Shown: piece by piece, positions 36,601-42,997 of the stretch
Numbering within the stretch: the stretch's first letter is position 1
How the letters are laid out: every line of letters begins with the position of its first letter
Assembly: GCF_000498535.1 (NCBI RefSeq)
Contig: NZ_AVGG01000003.1
Span: forward strand, 62,001 to 126,000
DNA from: Flavobacterium limnosediminis JC2902
Lineage (GTDB): Bacteria; Bacteroidota; Bacteroidia; Flavobacteriales; Flavobacteriaceae
Reading direction: 5' to 3'
Length of the DNA stretch: 64,000 nucleotides
Program-made: the position numbers and the translations under genes
The notes under the pieces: model-generated
Told to the model about the DNA's origin: nothing
Databases searched by the model: none
The model's input: only the letters and a program-made list of their open reading frames with translations

Positions 36601-37699
36601 TTCTTTTAGCAGCCAATAATCCATTAAATGCACTCCTTATTTGATCAAACTCCCTATTCCCCACAAAATCCTGATCTTCTATCATTTCTCCCATAGATAT
36701 CTTTTTTATGGATGAAGATATTGAAACCAGGGTTTTAGATAAATTCGAGATTAATTTATAGGTAAGCGAAATGACAACCAATAAAAAAATCAATAAAAGT
36801 GAAGTCGAAAGTAGGATCGATTTTAAAGCAGCTTCTTTTTCATCATTAGCATAATCAAGAATGTATGCCAAGTTCTTTTTTTCGGATTCTTTTAATTTTG
36901 AGATGACTGCGTTCGATTCTTTCCACCATGATTCGGTAGTTTTATCCGATTTGTTTTCAATAATAGATTCGGCATCCGCATTTAGATCCGAAACACTATC
37001 TGATTTTCTGAAATTGATCAGATTTCTGTTAACATCATTAGAATCTGAATTAGCCAGTTTAAAATCAACGACACTTTCATAGTCTTTGGCTTTAAAATAC
37101 AATTCCAACAATGAATCATCAAGTTTCAGTTGCTTTTCATTGTTTATTATTTTTTGCAAAACAACACCTCTTTTTAACAGCATCGCTTCTCTCAATGTCA
37201 CATAATTGTAATAATTATTGGCCAGTTTGGTCAGTTTTGCATGCTCGCAATTAACTATTTCTCTTTCAATTAAATTATATAATGTTTTGTTGAGAAGCGT
37301 GTATTTAACAAAAGTAGTTACATTAGAATCCTTTTTTCTTTCTATATCGGATTGCAGTTCTAAAATTGAAGCCTTTAAGGAAATAAGATTATTGGCGATT
37401 ACGGTATCGTTAAATTTTGTACTTGTAAACCAATCGAGCGTTTTTTGTTTCTCAACCCCGAACCTATCCATTTTGGAAGGATCATAGATTGAATAGACAT
37501 AAAACCCTCTCTCTACGCTGATCTCGGATATCCCTCTTGAAAGCGAAGCTATATTATTGATACATCCTAAACTATGATCTATGCTTTTATAATTGTTTAA
37601 AGAAAATTTAATGTTTGACGTGGTCATATAAATTAATCCCAAAATAGGTATCAGCAGGATTAATATTAATTGTGTTTTAATTGAAAACGATTTCCACAT
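33629..37699 (-). CDS. Hybrid sensor kinase with NIT-like sensor and three receivers
   Basis: 1356 residues. Order: membrane segment (10-28); periplasmic domain (about 45-265) with LSRGISEISVERGF, QKTLDWF and SILELQSDIERKKDS, resembling the nitrate- and nitrite-sensing NIT domain; membrane segment (294-316); HAMP (317-370); GAF (about 425-565); a coiled coil with many glutamates (565-670); HisKA with His near 683 in SHELRTPLNS; HATPase (about 775-910) with NGIGISEENKTKLF and GGTGLGLYISKEL; then three REC domains at about 966-1085, 1090-1215 and 1235-1356. Receivers 1 and 3 have the full aspartate pocket (LDMKLPGIDGW, LMDIMMPEMDGF). Heads the operon with cheR, cheB and REC-HK. NIT assignment by eye, to be checked by HMM. 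Confidence 0.9.
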   Translation of the reverse strand: MWKSFSIKTQLILILLIPILGLIYMTTSNIKFSLNNYKSIDHSLGCINNIASLSRGISEISVERGFYVYSIYDPSKMDRFGVEKQKTLDWFTSTKFNDTVIANNLISLKASILELQSDIERKKDSNVTTFVKYTLLNKTLYNLIEREIVNCEHAKLTKLANNYYNYVTLREAMLLKRGVVLQKIINNEKQLKLDDSLLELYFKAKDYESVVDFKLANSDSNDVNRNLINFRKSDSVSDLNADAESIIENKSDKTTESWWKESNAVISKLKESEKKNLAYILDYANDEKEAALKSILLSTSLLLIFLLVVISLTYKLISNLSKTLVSISSSIKKISMGEMIEDQDFVGNREFDQIRSAFNGLLAAKRNHIDLALKIGSGVFGATIPVRSDKDILNKSLNSMSLELDRLNKDAKEISLMEKSIIEVNKSIVESKDLYDFGANICQTIVQQTQGCQANFYVLNESESTDQLYRIGGYADDKSTQQVIAVGEGLVGEVAKINEQKCLNNLPGNYSYIASSLGKSPYYNVLITPVSYKKEVIGVIEIGSLENFDESHKKLLNAVSRPIGSAIEVFVRNEELKKSVDEINRKNNILQIQEEELRQSNDELNRQAVLLQQSEEELRNQAAELEQTNAYLEDQRHELEEKNHEVEIKNNELFIAHQDLNKRAEEIEQASKYKSEFLANMSHELRTPLNSILILSDILKENSAGNLTEAQIDNLSVINSSGNDLLGLITDILDISKIESGKVEFHAETATVEKISSEILALFQPQMLKKNIEFTSILSDDCPGELNTDIGKLEQIIKNFLSNAHKFTPENGKVTLRFSSANGKEYFNSPFLSQLAPYEILSVHIEDNGIGISEENKTKLFQSFQQADSSTSRKFGGTGLGLYISKELSHILGGEVDFESELNKGSIFSVYIPAIFKVSETSQQILSETVLDEKQEIVSKSEQAKPEITIDLSENLNDDRNKVTYDDKTILIIEDDVSFAEVLLQVAHDNGFKAIIAHQGETGFQYVKQYKPKAIILDMKLPGIDGWTVLKWLKEDKEMHHIPVHVMSGMDREKLATEMGAFDFLMKPITVEKLKSAFESIETQIAKVFKKVLILEDDVNLNYSIKGLVENTYKNVICIQAHTLAEAEDVLKNDLVDCAIMDIGLSDSNEIKSIEKLRKISKNKDINIIVNTGRSLSQEEELELQGSVDGIVIKTANVTDRLKDELVLFLDKVKSPNEREYEVNEDLLGGGTLTGKKILIVDDDIRNIYALSSALTAKGGVVLTAFNGIEALEVLEKNSDVDVVLMDIMMPEMDGFEATRKIREKYEWKNLPIIALTAKAMKGDREEILNAGASDYQSKPIDIQKLISLISIWIYK

Positions 37700-37728
37700 A
37701 AATTATTGAGGTTATATTTAGGTAAAAT

Positions 37729-37761
37729 CAAAGATAACAACTTTATTACTATTCTAACAAA
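37729..37761 (-). promoter_or_regulatory. Promoter of the hybrid kinase / cheR / cheB operon
   Basis: On the minus strand TTTG (37758-37761), 21 bases, then TATCTTTG (37729-37736). Both boxes match; the leader to the ATG at 37699 would be about 25 bases. Confidence 0.8.
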
Positions 37762-38009
37762 ATGTATAAAAACTAACTTAATCGAGAAAAAAATCACCGG
37801 ATTTGACCGTTTTAATCATTGTGAAGCAAACGAACATCTCAGGTATCAACAATAAGAAAGAACCGAAAATCGACAGCTGATTATTTACCTAAGCTCATTT
37901 TTTATCCCCCCATTGTTTCACTTTACGGTTGGATTTTCACATTCCTCAACATACGATTTCAGTATAAAATGATAGAGGCATCACTTATCGTCAATTCCTC
38001 GTACAAATA

Positions 38010-38050
38010 AAAAACAAAAAACCCTGTAAACGAGGTGTTTACAAGGTTTC
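38010..38050 (-). terminator. Terminator of the tRNA-Ala gene
   Basis: On the minus strand AAACCTTGTAAAC pairs with GTTTACAGGGTTT around ACCTC, followed by a T-rich run. It sits 15 bases beyond the tRNA-Ala 3' end. Confidence 0.8.
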
Positions 38051-38064
38051 TTTAATTTAAACTG

Positions 38065-38138
38065 TGGAGAAGATGGGGCTCGAACCCACGACCTCTTGAC
38101 TGCCAGTCAAGCACTCTAGCCAACTGAGCTACATCCCC
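38065..38138 (-). tRNA. tRNA-Ala, anticodon GGC
   Basis: A 74-base cloverleaf on the minus strand. The anticodon stem CTTGA/TCAAG encloses the loop CTGGCAG, so the anticodon is GGC (Ala). The acceptor stem has G3 facing U70, the identity element of alanine tRNAs, which supports the call. The D-loop is AGTTGGCTA and the T loop TTCGAGC. The acceptor helix has one T-T mismatch at the sixth pair. CCA is not encoded. It is transcribed from its own promoter and ended by the hairpin at 38010. Confidence 0.95.
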
Positions 38139-38189
38139 AAGTCAAACTCACTTACCTATAGAAAGCTATAGCATCGCGAGTCAATGGTG

Positions 38190-38218
38190 CAAATATAGTA
38201 TTATTTAGTATAAATCAA
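38190..38218 (-). promoter_or_regulatory. Promoter of tRNA-Ala
   Basis: On the minus strand TTG (38216-38218), 18 bases, TATATTTG (38190-38197) followed by C. Full match to both boxes. The tRNA leader would be about 45 bases. Confidence 0.8.
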
Positions 38219-38288
38219 CCAACAAAATACAATTTTGGCAAACTTCCTGTTTTTTACTGTAAAACTAAAAATCCAGGATACCTCAAAG

Positions 38289-38963
38289 TTACTTTCCGTT
38301 GAATTCACTCATCGTATTACCCAAGCCGGCCAGTGCGAATGATTTCACAGCTTCTGTTGCCATATCCAGACGCTCAGGTAATTTTGTCTTTTCTTCTTCA
38401 TCCCATTCACCAAGCACGTAATCGACCTGTTTCCCTTTTTTGAATTCATCGCTGATGCCGAAACGGAAACGGGGATAATCAGAAGTATTTAAGGTTTGTT
38501 GGATGCTTTTTAGTCCGTTATGTCCGCCGTCGCTGCCTTTGGGTTTGATACGGATGGTTCCGAAGGGTAAATTCAGATCGTCGGTAATGACCAATACGTT
38601 TTCTTTGGCGATTTTCTCTTTTTCCATCCAGTACTGCACGGCTTTTCCGCTTAGGTTCATGTAGGTATTGGGTTTTAACAACAAAAGGGTTCTTCCTTTG
38701 ATTTTACATTCGGCAAGCGCACCTAATTTTACGGTTTCGAAGGAAACACTTTCCTGTTTCGCCAAATGATCTACGACTTTGAATCCGATGTTGTGACGGG
38801 TGTTGACGTATTCGGCACCAATATTGCCTAAACCTACAATTAAAAATTTTTTACTCACTTCGTTTATGTTATTTTGTGGAGTTTGTAGAATCTCCGATTC
38901 CATGGGATTGATTACTTCTTTTGAAGGATTTTCTTTCTTGAAGATGTTTGTAAACCATTTCAT
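38289..38963 (-). CDS. pth: Peptidyl-tRNA hydrolase
   Basis: Frees tRNA from prematurely released peptidyl-tRNA. 224 residues: an N-terminal tail of about 38 residues precedes the usual start FLIVGLGNIGAEYVNTRHNIGFKVVDHLA, with the catalytic His in N-T-R-H-N near residue 58 and Asn near 49; TDDLNLPFG near 128 and GGHNGLKSI near 145 are also diagnostic. The tail (MKWFTNIFKKENPSKEV) is extra to the E. coli enzyme; either an added tail or an upstream start choice, but the -7 box four bases before the ATG supports the long form. It lies downstream of L25, the common neighbour in bacteria. Confidence 0.93.
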   Translation of the reverse strand: MKWFTNIFKKENPSKEVINPMESEILQTPQNNINEVSKKFLIVGLGNIGAEYVNTRHNIGFKVVDHLAKQESVSFETVKLGALAECKIKGRTLLLLKPNTYMNLSGKAVQYWMEKEKIAKENVLVITDDLNLPFGTIRIKPKGSDGGHNGLKSIQQTLNTSDYPRFRFGISDEFKKGKQVDYVLGEWDEEEKTKLPERLDMATEAVKSFALAGLGNTMSEFNGK

Positions 38964-38967
38964 AGAG

Positions 38968-38975
38968 CAAAAGTA
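38968..38975 (-). promoter_or_regulatory. -7 box abutting the pth start codon
   Basis: On the minus strand TACTTTTG followed by C lies four bases (CTCT) before the pth ATG at 38963. It matches TAnnTTTG; a -33 TTG is not clear. Confidence 0.5.
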
Positions 38976-39047
38976 CTATAATTTGGAAATTTGTGAATTT
39001 GAAAATTTGAAAATGTTTCCAAAAATTCAATACCAATACTTCAATAG

Positions 39048-39113
39048 CCCCGATTGCAGTGGAAATCCTTTTCCTTTTCTTTCAAAGGAAAAGATTGCAA
39101 CGGAAAGCGGGAA
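39048..39113. repeat. Imperfect hairpin element with flanking GATTGCA words
   Basis: TCCTTTTCCTTT pairs with AAAGGAAAAG around TTCTTTC-like bases, flanked by CCCG and CGGG that pair, and by two direct copies of GATTGCA-x-x-GGAAA. The layout resembles a hairpin element seen dispersed in Flavobacterium intergenic DNA (recollection, not checked). Its job is unknown. Confidence 0.5.
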
Positions 39114-39176
39114 TAAGGATTACCAATAAAGCCCGAGCCATTCGCTTCGAAAAAACTCCGAAAACACAAAACAAAC

Positions 39177-39232
39177 ATTCGTGCATTCGTGGCAGAAAAC
39201 AATTGGTTGAGCCACGAATGCACGAATTAAAA
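39177..39232. repeat. Perfect 17-bp inverted repeat
   Basis: ATTCGTGCATTCGTGGC and its exact reverse complement GCCACGAATGCACGAAT are separated by about 20 bases. It could fold as a long hairpin in RNA. The arms contain the words TCGTGC and TTCGTGG, typical of word-like repeats of these genomes. Confidence 0.7.
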
Positions 39233-39310
39233 AATTAATAAACCGCAGATTCGCAGATTTTGAACGATTTTCATCCGCGGTAAAAGCCTATATGGTTTAT
39301 CCACAAAAAC

Positions 39311-39347
39311 CACCCCGGCCTTTGGGCACCCCTCCGAAGGAGGGGAA
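39311..39347. repeat. GC-rich palindromic intergenic element
   Basis: Contains CCCCTCC-GAA-GGAGGGG, a perfect hairpin with a GAA loop, next to the words CACCCCGGCC and TTTGGGCACC. It is much GC-richer than its surroundings. Such elements recur in Bacteroidota intergenic regions; here only one copy is seen. Confidence 0.55.
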
Positions 39348-39349
39348 TA

Positions 39350-39378
39350 AAAAAAGTCCCGAAAAAATCGGGACTTTC
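39350..39378 (-). terminator. Terminator after the L25 gene
   Basis: AAAGTCCCGA pairs with TCGGGACTTT around AAAAA, with a U-run on the minus strand. It ends the prs-rplY operon, 22 bases past the L25 stop. Confidence 0.9.
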
Positions 39379-39399
39379 TGATATTGAAAAGATTGAAAA

Positions 39400-40008
39400 T
39401 TATTTTTTCTTTCCTTTTGCTCCTTTTTCTGCTTTTGCAGCTTCCTGAGCAGCTTTCATCGCAGCACGTGAGATTCTCACCTGACAAACCACAGTGTTGT
39501 CCGGGTGTAATAATCTGAAGTTGTTTGTAGGGATTTTAGTCACATACAATTTGTTACCCATTTCAAGTGGCGTAATGTCAGCCTCTACGAAGTCAGGTAA
39601 GTTAGCCGGTAAAGCTCTAACTTTAAGTTTACGTTGGTTAAGACGTAAAACACCTCCTAATAATACACCTGGAGAAGTTCCCGTAACTTTAACCGGTACT
39701 TCCATAGTGATTTCTTTGTCATCATGTAACTGATAGAAATCCATGTGTAAAATTTTGTCAGATACAGGGTGTACCTGAATGTCCTGAAGAATAGCGTTGT
39801 ATGATTTTCCGCCTTCCAATTCAACCACAACAGTGTGTACGTTTGGAGTGTAAACCAAGTTTTTGAATGCTTTTTCTTCAGCTGAAAAATGTACTGGTTG
39901 ATCTCCTCCGTATAACACGCAAGGAACCGCTCCAGCATTACGTACCGCTTTCGTTGAAGCCTTTCCTACGCTTTCTCTTTCTGATCCTTTAATCGTAATT
40001 GATTTCAT
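39400..40008 (-). CDS. rplY: 50S ribosomal protein L25/general stress protein Ctc
   Basis: 202 residues, the long Ctc form: the 5S rRNA-binding L25 domain (about 1-95, with [21 protein letters not shown] and [15 protein letters not shown]) joined to a C-terminal beta domain (about 100-180) and a Lys/Ala-rich tail ending KGAKGKKK. It sits in the central protuberance and in Bacillus the long form is a stress protein. The C-terminal basic tail is likely to contact rRNA. Cotranscribed with prs, 27 bases upstream; L25-pth-prs linkage is common in bacteria. Confidence 0.95.
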   Translation of the reverse strand: MKSITIKGSERESVGKASTKAVRNAGAVPCVLYGGDQPVHFSAEEKAFKNLVYTPNVHTVVVELEGGKSYNAILQDIQVHPVSDKILHMDFYQLHDDKEITMEVPVKVTGTSPGVLLGGVLRLNQRKLKVRALPANLPDFVEADITPLEMGNKLYVTKIPTNNFRLLHPDNTVVCQVRISRAAMKAAQEAAKAEKGAKGKKK

Positions 40009-40035
40009 TTGAACTATTTAAATATTAATAAAATA

Positions 40036-40977
40036 CTACATTAAAAATTTACTGCTGATCGAATTGTTGTTTTGTACCATGTGCATTACTTCTGCAAACA
40101 ATGGCGCACAACTTATCGCTCTAATCTTTTCGCTTTGTTTTTTCAAAGGAATTGAATCAGTAACTATTAACTCTTTAATTTGTGAGTTTTCAATTTTTTC
40201 ATAGGCTCCGCCGGATAAAATCGCATGCGTACAAATCGCTCTCACGCTTAACGCACCTTTTTCCATCATCATGTCGGCCGCTTTCGCCAATGTTCCTCCG
40301 GTATCGATCATGTCGTCCACCAAAATCACGTTTCTTCCTCTTACATCTCCGATCAGCTCCATTGTATCGATAACGTTGGCCGCTTTTCTTTGTTTGTAAC
40401 AGATAACCACATCGGATTCCAAGAACTTAGAATACGCATAGGCTCTTTTTGAACCTCCCATATCCGGTGATGCGATGGTCAAATTATCCAAATTTAAACT
40501 TTCCACATACGGCAGGAAGATGGTTGAAGCAAACAGGTGGTCTACCGGTTTTTCGAAGAAGCCCTGAATCTGATCGGCGTGTAAATCCATGGTCATGATT
40601 CGGGTCGCTCCTGCAGATTCCAATAATTTTGCTACCAACTTCGCTCCAATCGGCACTCTCGGTTTGTCTTTTCTGTCCTGACGCGCCCATCCGAAGTATG
40701 GAATTACAGCGGTGATGTGTCGGGCCGAAGCTCGCTTAGCCGCATCAATCATCAGCAAAAGCTCCATTAAATTGTCGGCGCTTGGGAATGTCGAACACAC
40801 CAAAAACACACGTAATCCGCGGATTGACTCTTCAAAAGACGGTTGAAACTCCCCATCGCTATAAGTTGAGAACGTTACCTTACCCAACTCGGCACCATAG
40901 TGCTTTGCTATCTTTTCGGCAAGGTAGGTACTTTGTGAACATGCAAAAATTTTTGCTTCCGGTTCAATGTGCGACAT
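40036..40977 (-). CDS. prs: Ribose-phosphate pyrophosphokinase
   Basis: Makes PRPP from ribose 5-phosphate and ATP, feeding purine, pyrimidine, His, Trp and NAD synthesis. 313 residues. Family marks: FSTYSDGEFQPSFEESIRG near residue 37 (the flexible ATP loop), FGWARQDRKDKPRVPIGAKLVA near residue 99, MDLHADQIQGFF near 130 and the PRPP loop VDDMIDTGGTLAKAADMM near 215. The N-terminus (SHIEPEAKIFACSQSTYLAEKIAKHYG) is typical for class I PRPP synthases. First gene of the operon with L25; the -7 box implies a leader of about 115 bases, long for this genome. Confidence 0.95.
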   Translation of the reverse strand: MSHIEPEAKIFACSQSTYLAEKIAKHYGAELGKVTFSTYSDGEFQPSFEESIRGLRVFLVCSTFPSADNLMELLLMIDAAKRASARHITAVIPYFGWARQDRKDKPRVPIGAKLVAKLLESAGATRIMTMDLHADQIQGFFEKPVDHLFASTIFLPYVESLNLDNLTIASPDMGGSKRAYAYSKFLESDVVICYKQRKAANVIDTMELIGDVRGRNVILVDDMIDTGGTLAKAADMMMEKGALSVRAICTHAILSGGAYEKIENSQIKELIVTDSIPLKKQSEKIRAISCAPLFAEVMHMVQNNNSISSKFLM

Positions 40978-41099
40978 TTTTATTCGTTGTTATTATTCCG
41001 CTACGCTCCATACGATTCGGCTTTATCGATTTTCTAAAGCCTGATGCATATAAACGCCTCGGGTGTAGTTAGTTAGTGTTGTATTGCTATAACGCGGTG

Positions 41100-41107
41100 C
41101 AAATTTA
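41100..41107 (-). promoter_or_regulatory. -7 box of prs
   Basis: On the minus strand TAAATTTG followed by C matches TAnnTTTGY. With it, transcription would start about 115 bases before the prs ATG. A TTG lies 23 bases upstream. Confidence 0.6.
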
Positions 41108-41160
41108 GAAATTAAATTCAACTCTGAAAGCAATTTTTTCAGATATTTTTCCAAGTTATA

Positions 41161-41193
41161 TTTGATTGTTTGAATATTTTTTATTTACATTTG
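41161..41193 (+). promoter_or_regulatory. Promoter of tRNA-Leu
   Basis: TTTG (41161-41164), 21 bases, TACATTTG (41186-41193) followed by C: a full match to both boxes. Transcription would start about 41200, giving a 180-base leader before the tRNA, which contains the two tRNA 5' fragment copies. Confidence 0.8.
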
Positions 41194-41250
41194 CACCCAG
41201 ATTGAAACAATCAATTGTTCAGATGCTTTTTAAAGCCACTTAATCTGAAT

Positions 41251-41382
41251 GCCCGGATGGACAACTTTAATTAATTTTTTATAAAAATTAGAAAGTAAAC
41301 ATCCAAACATAATGAAACGCCCGGATGGCACAACTTTAATTAATTTTTTCTAAAAATTAGCAAGTAAACATCCGATCCATTA
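41251..41382 (+). repeat. Two tandem copies of a unit beginning with the tRNA-Leu 5' end
   Basis: Units at 41251-41318 and 41319-41382 (68 and 64 bases) each begin GCCCGGATGG, the exact first ten bases of the tRNA-Leu gene that follows at 41383, then ACAACTTTAATTAATTTTTT, a TAAAAATTAG palindrome half, and AAGTAAACATCC. GGATG can pair with CATCC at the end of each unit. The tRNA gene itself continues instead with the normal D-arm. Confidence 0.85.
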
Positions 41383-41462
41383 GCCCGGATGGCGGAATTG
41401 GTAGACGCGCACGACTCAAACTCGTGTACTTAGGTGTGTGGGTTCGATTCCCACTCCGGGTA
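41383..41462 (+). tRNA. tRNA-Leu, anticodon CAA
   Basis: An 80-base cloverleaf with a short variable arm (CTTAGGTGT region). The anticodon stem CACGA/TCGTG encloses the loop CTCAAAC, so the anticodon is CAA, reading UUG. The acceptor stem GCCCGGA/TCCGGGT pairs throughout with one G-T pair at the end, and A is the discriminator, as expected for leucine. CCA is not encoded. T loop is TTCGATT. It has a strong promoter at 41161 and a terminator at 41465. Confidence 0.95.
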
Positions 41463-41464
41463 CT

Positions 41465-41493
41465 AAACCTCTCAGAAATGAGAGGTTTTTTTA
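41465..41493. terminator. Terminator after tRNA-Leu
   Basis: AACCTCTC pairs with GAGAGGTT around AGAAAT, followed by a T-run. It can also end the leftward MgtC-family gene, whose stop is at 41510. Confidence 0.85.
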
Positions 41494-41509
41494 TTTAAAT
41501 CCCTGTTAG

Positions 41510-42796
41510 CTACAAAATAAGAAAGGCAATTACAGCCGACAAAATAATAGCGCCGTAACCGATATAAAGATATTTTCGCAAAAGCCGGCCGCCGGTCCAA
41601 ATCCCGATTCCCATTTTCACCAGCGTATTACTCGAGGCAGCAACCAGGACCGCTTTTGAGGCAAGAATCACATCCAGAGAACTTCCGGTTAATTTAGAAA
41701 TCGATATTGTGATAGCATCAATATCCGAAAAACCGGCTATGGCACTTGACACTAACATCCCTTCATCACCAAGATTCTCATTGGCATAACTGACAATCAG
41801 CAGAATTACCGTATACAAAAAACCAAAAACCAAGGCACCGTGAAGATCCAAAGGTTTATCCTTACGAACAACATCTTCCATCCCGTTTGCCTTACGCTGC
41901 TTAAAATAAAAATAGAGCGCACAAAGTACTGCCACACCTAACACAACGAGCATTGCCAGATACAATTCCTCAAAAAGCAATCTGTTAAAAAGGAAAGTCC
42001 ACACAAAAACGCGAACAATCATCATCGCCGAAGCTGCAAAAATGGCGGTGGCACAATGAAGTGACAGGCGCTCGTTTTCCCTGCTTTTTTTGGCGAAAAT
42101 CCAAGTAGTGGCGGTACTTGAAACCAGTCCACCTATTAAACCCGAAAGCAATATCCCTTTTTCGGCACCAAAAAATTTCATCAGCACATACCCCACAAAT
42201 CCCAAACCGGATGTCAGGATAATAACCAGACCGATTTCATGAGGATTGATAACATTGTACGGCCCATAAGTTTCATTGGGCAAAAAAGGAAAAACCAGCA
42301 GCACAAGTACCGTAAAACGGATAAAATCATACAGCTCTTCTCCGGTTATTTTTCCGATTACAGCTTTGAGTGTTATTTTAGCGGAAAGCAGCACTACAGC
42401 GACAACCGTAATCATCAGGCTAATTTCGATAAAACCCAGAAACGTTAAACTTCCCAAGAAAAAAGCAATCAAAACGGAAGATTCAGTTGTAGCGCCGATA
42501 TCACCACGCGATGCAGTTATCCAATACGATATTCCCACGATAATTATAATCGCCAGTAAGACTCCGAAATAAATCCAAGGAGAAAAAAGAAACGAGGTCA
42601 TTGCCCCTATAAACCCCAACAGCACCACGAAAACGAAGGTTCTTATACCCGCAACACTCTGTACTTTTTCTTTCATTGCATTGTGTTCGCGTTCCAAACC
42701 CATCAGACAGCCAATCCCGATAGCCACAAGCAACCTGACGATAAATTCCGATTGCGTCATCCTGAAATTAAGTACATCCACAAGTATTGAATCCAT
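41510..42796 (-). CDS. MgtC/SapB and DUF4010 family membrane protein
   Basis: 428 residues. The N-terminal MgtC-like part (about 1-140) has VRLLVAIGIGCLMGLEREHNA and GIRTFVFVVLLGFIGAMTSF, and the C-terminal part (about 190-428) is DUF4010 with SGLIGGLVSSTATTWIFAKKSREN, DIDAITISISKLTG and about eight hydrophobic helices. Combined MgtC/DUF4010 proteins are proposed inner-membrane transport-type proteins of uncertain substrate, not the MgtA-linked virulence MgtC. Stands alone between a terminator and the DcaP-like gene. Confidence 0.85.
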   Translation of the reverse strand: MDSILVDVLNFRMTQSEFIVRLLVAIGIGCLMGLEREHNAMKEKVQSVAGIRTFVFVVLLGFIGAMTSFLFSPWIYFGVLLAIIIIVGISYWITASRGDIGATTESSVLIAFFLGSLTFLGFIEISLMITVVAVVLLSAKITLKAVIGKITGEELYDFIRFTVLVLLVFPFLPNETYGPYNVINPHEIGLVIILTSGLGFVGYVLMKFFGAEKGILLSGLIGGLVSSTATTWIFAKKSRENERLSLHCATAIFAASAMMIVRVFVWTFLFNRLLFEELYLAMLVVLGVAVLCALYFYFKQRKANGMEDVVRKDKPLDLHGALVFGFLYTVILLIVSYANENLGDEGMLVSSAIAGFSDIDAITISISKLTGSSLDVILASKAVLVAASSNTLVKMGIGIWTGGRLLRKYLYIGYGAIILSAVIAFLIL

Positions 42797-42997
42797 CTGA
42801 AAAGCAAAAAGCGGTTTATCTTACTAATTTCGGTATTTTATCTGAATACCAACAACTTACTGCTCAGAAATTAAATATAAAATATCGAATTCCGACAGCC
42901 ACTTGTTGCCGAACGAACTCCTTCGAGTGGATTTTTTGCATTATTCTCATAATTATGCTTTCAAAAAGATGCTTTTGAATTGAAGTCCATCACTGAT

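Larger units (their letters stand above)
38964..39399. other. Intergenic region with several hairpin repeats, no gene
   Basis: A 436-base gap between pth and L25 (both leftward). It carries the pth -7 box, a conserved-looking hairpin element (39048-39113), a 17-bp perfect inverted repeat (39177-39232), a direct word repeat CCGCAGATTCGCAGATTTT near 39242, a GC-rich palindrome at 39311-39347, and the L25 terminator. No reading frame of note. Confidence 0.6.
40978..41382. other. Divergent prs / tRNA-Leu regulatory region, no gene
   Basis: This 405-base gap holds the long prs leader, two divergent promoters and the repeated tRNA 5' fragments described separately. No protein-coding frame of note was found. 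Confidence 0.6.

Noticed and set aside
41251..41382. Attachment site of an integrated element at tRNA-Leu
   Set aside because: The duplicated part is the tRNA 5' end; no integrase or foreign genes lie within the adjacent 10 kb.
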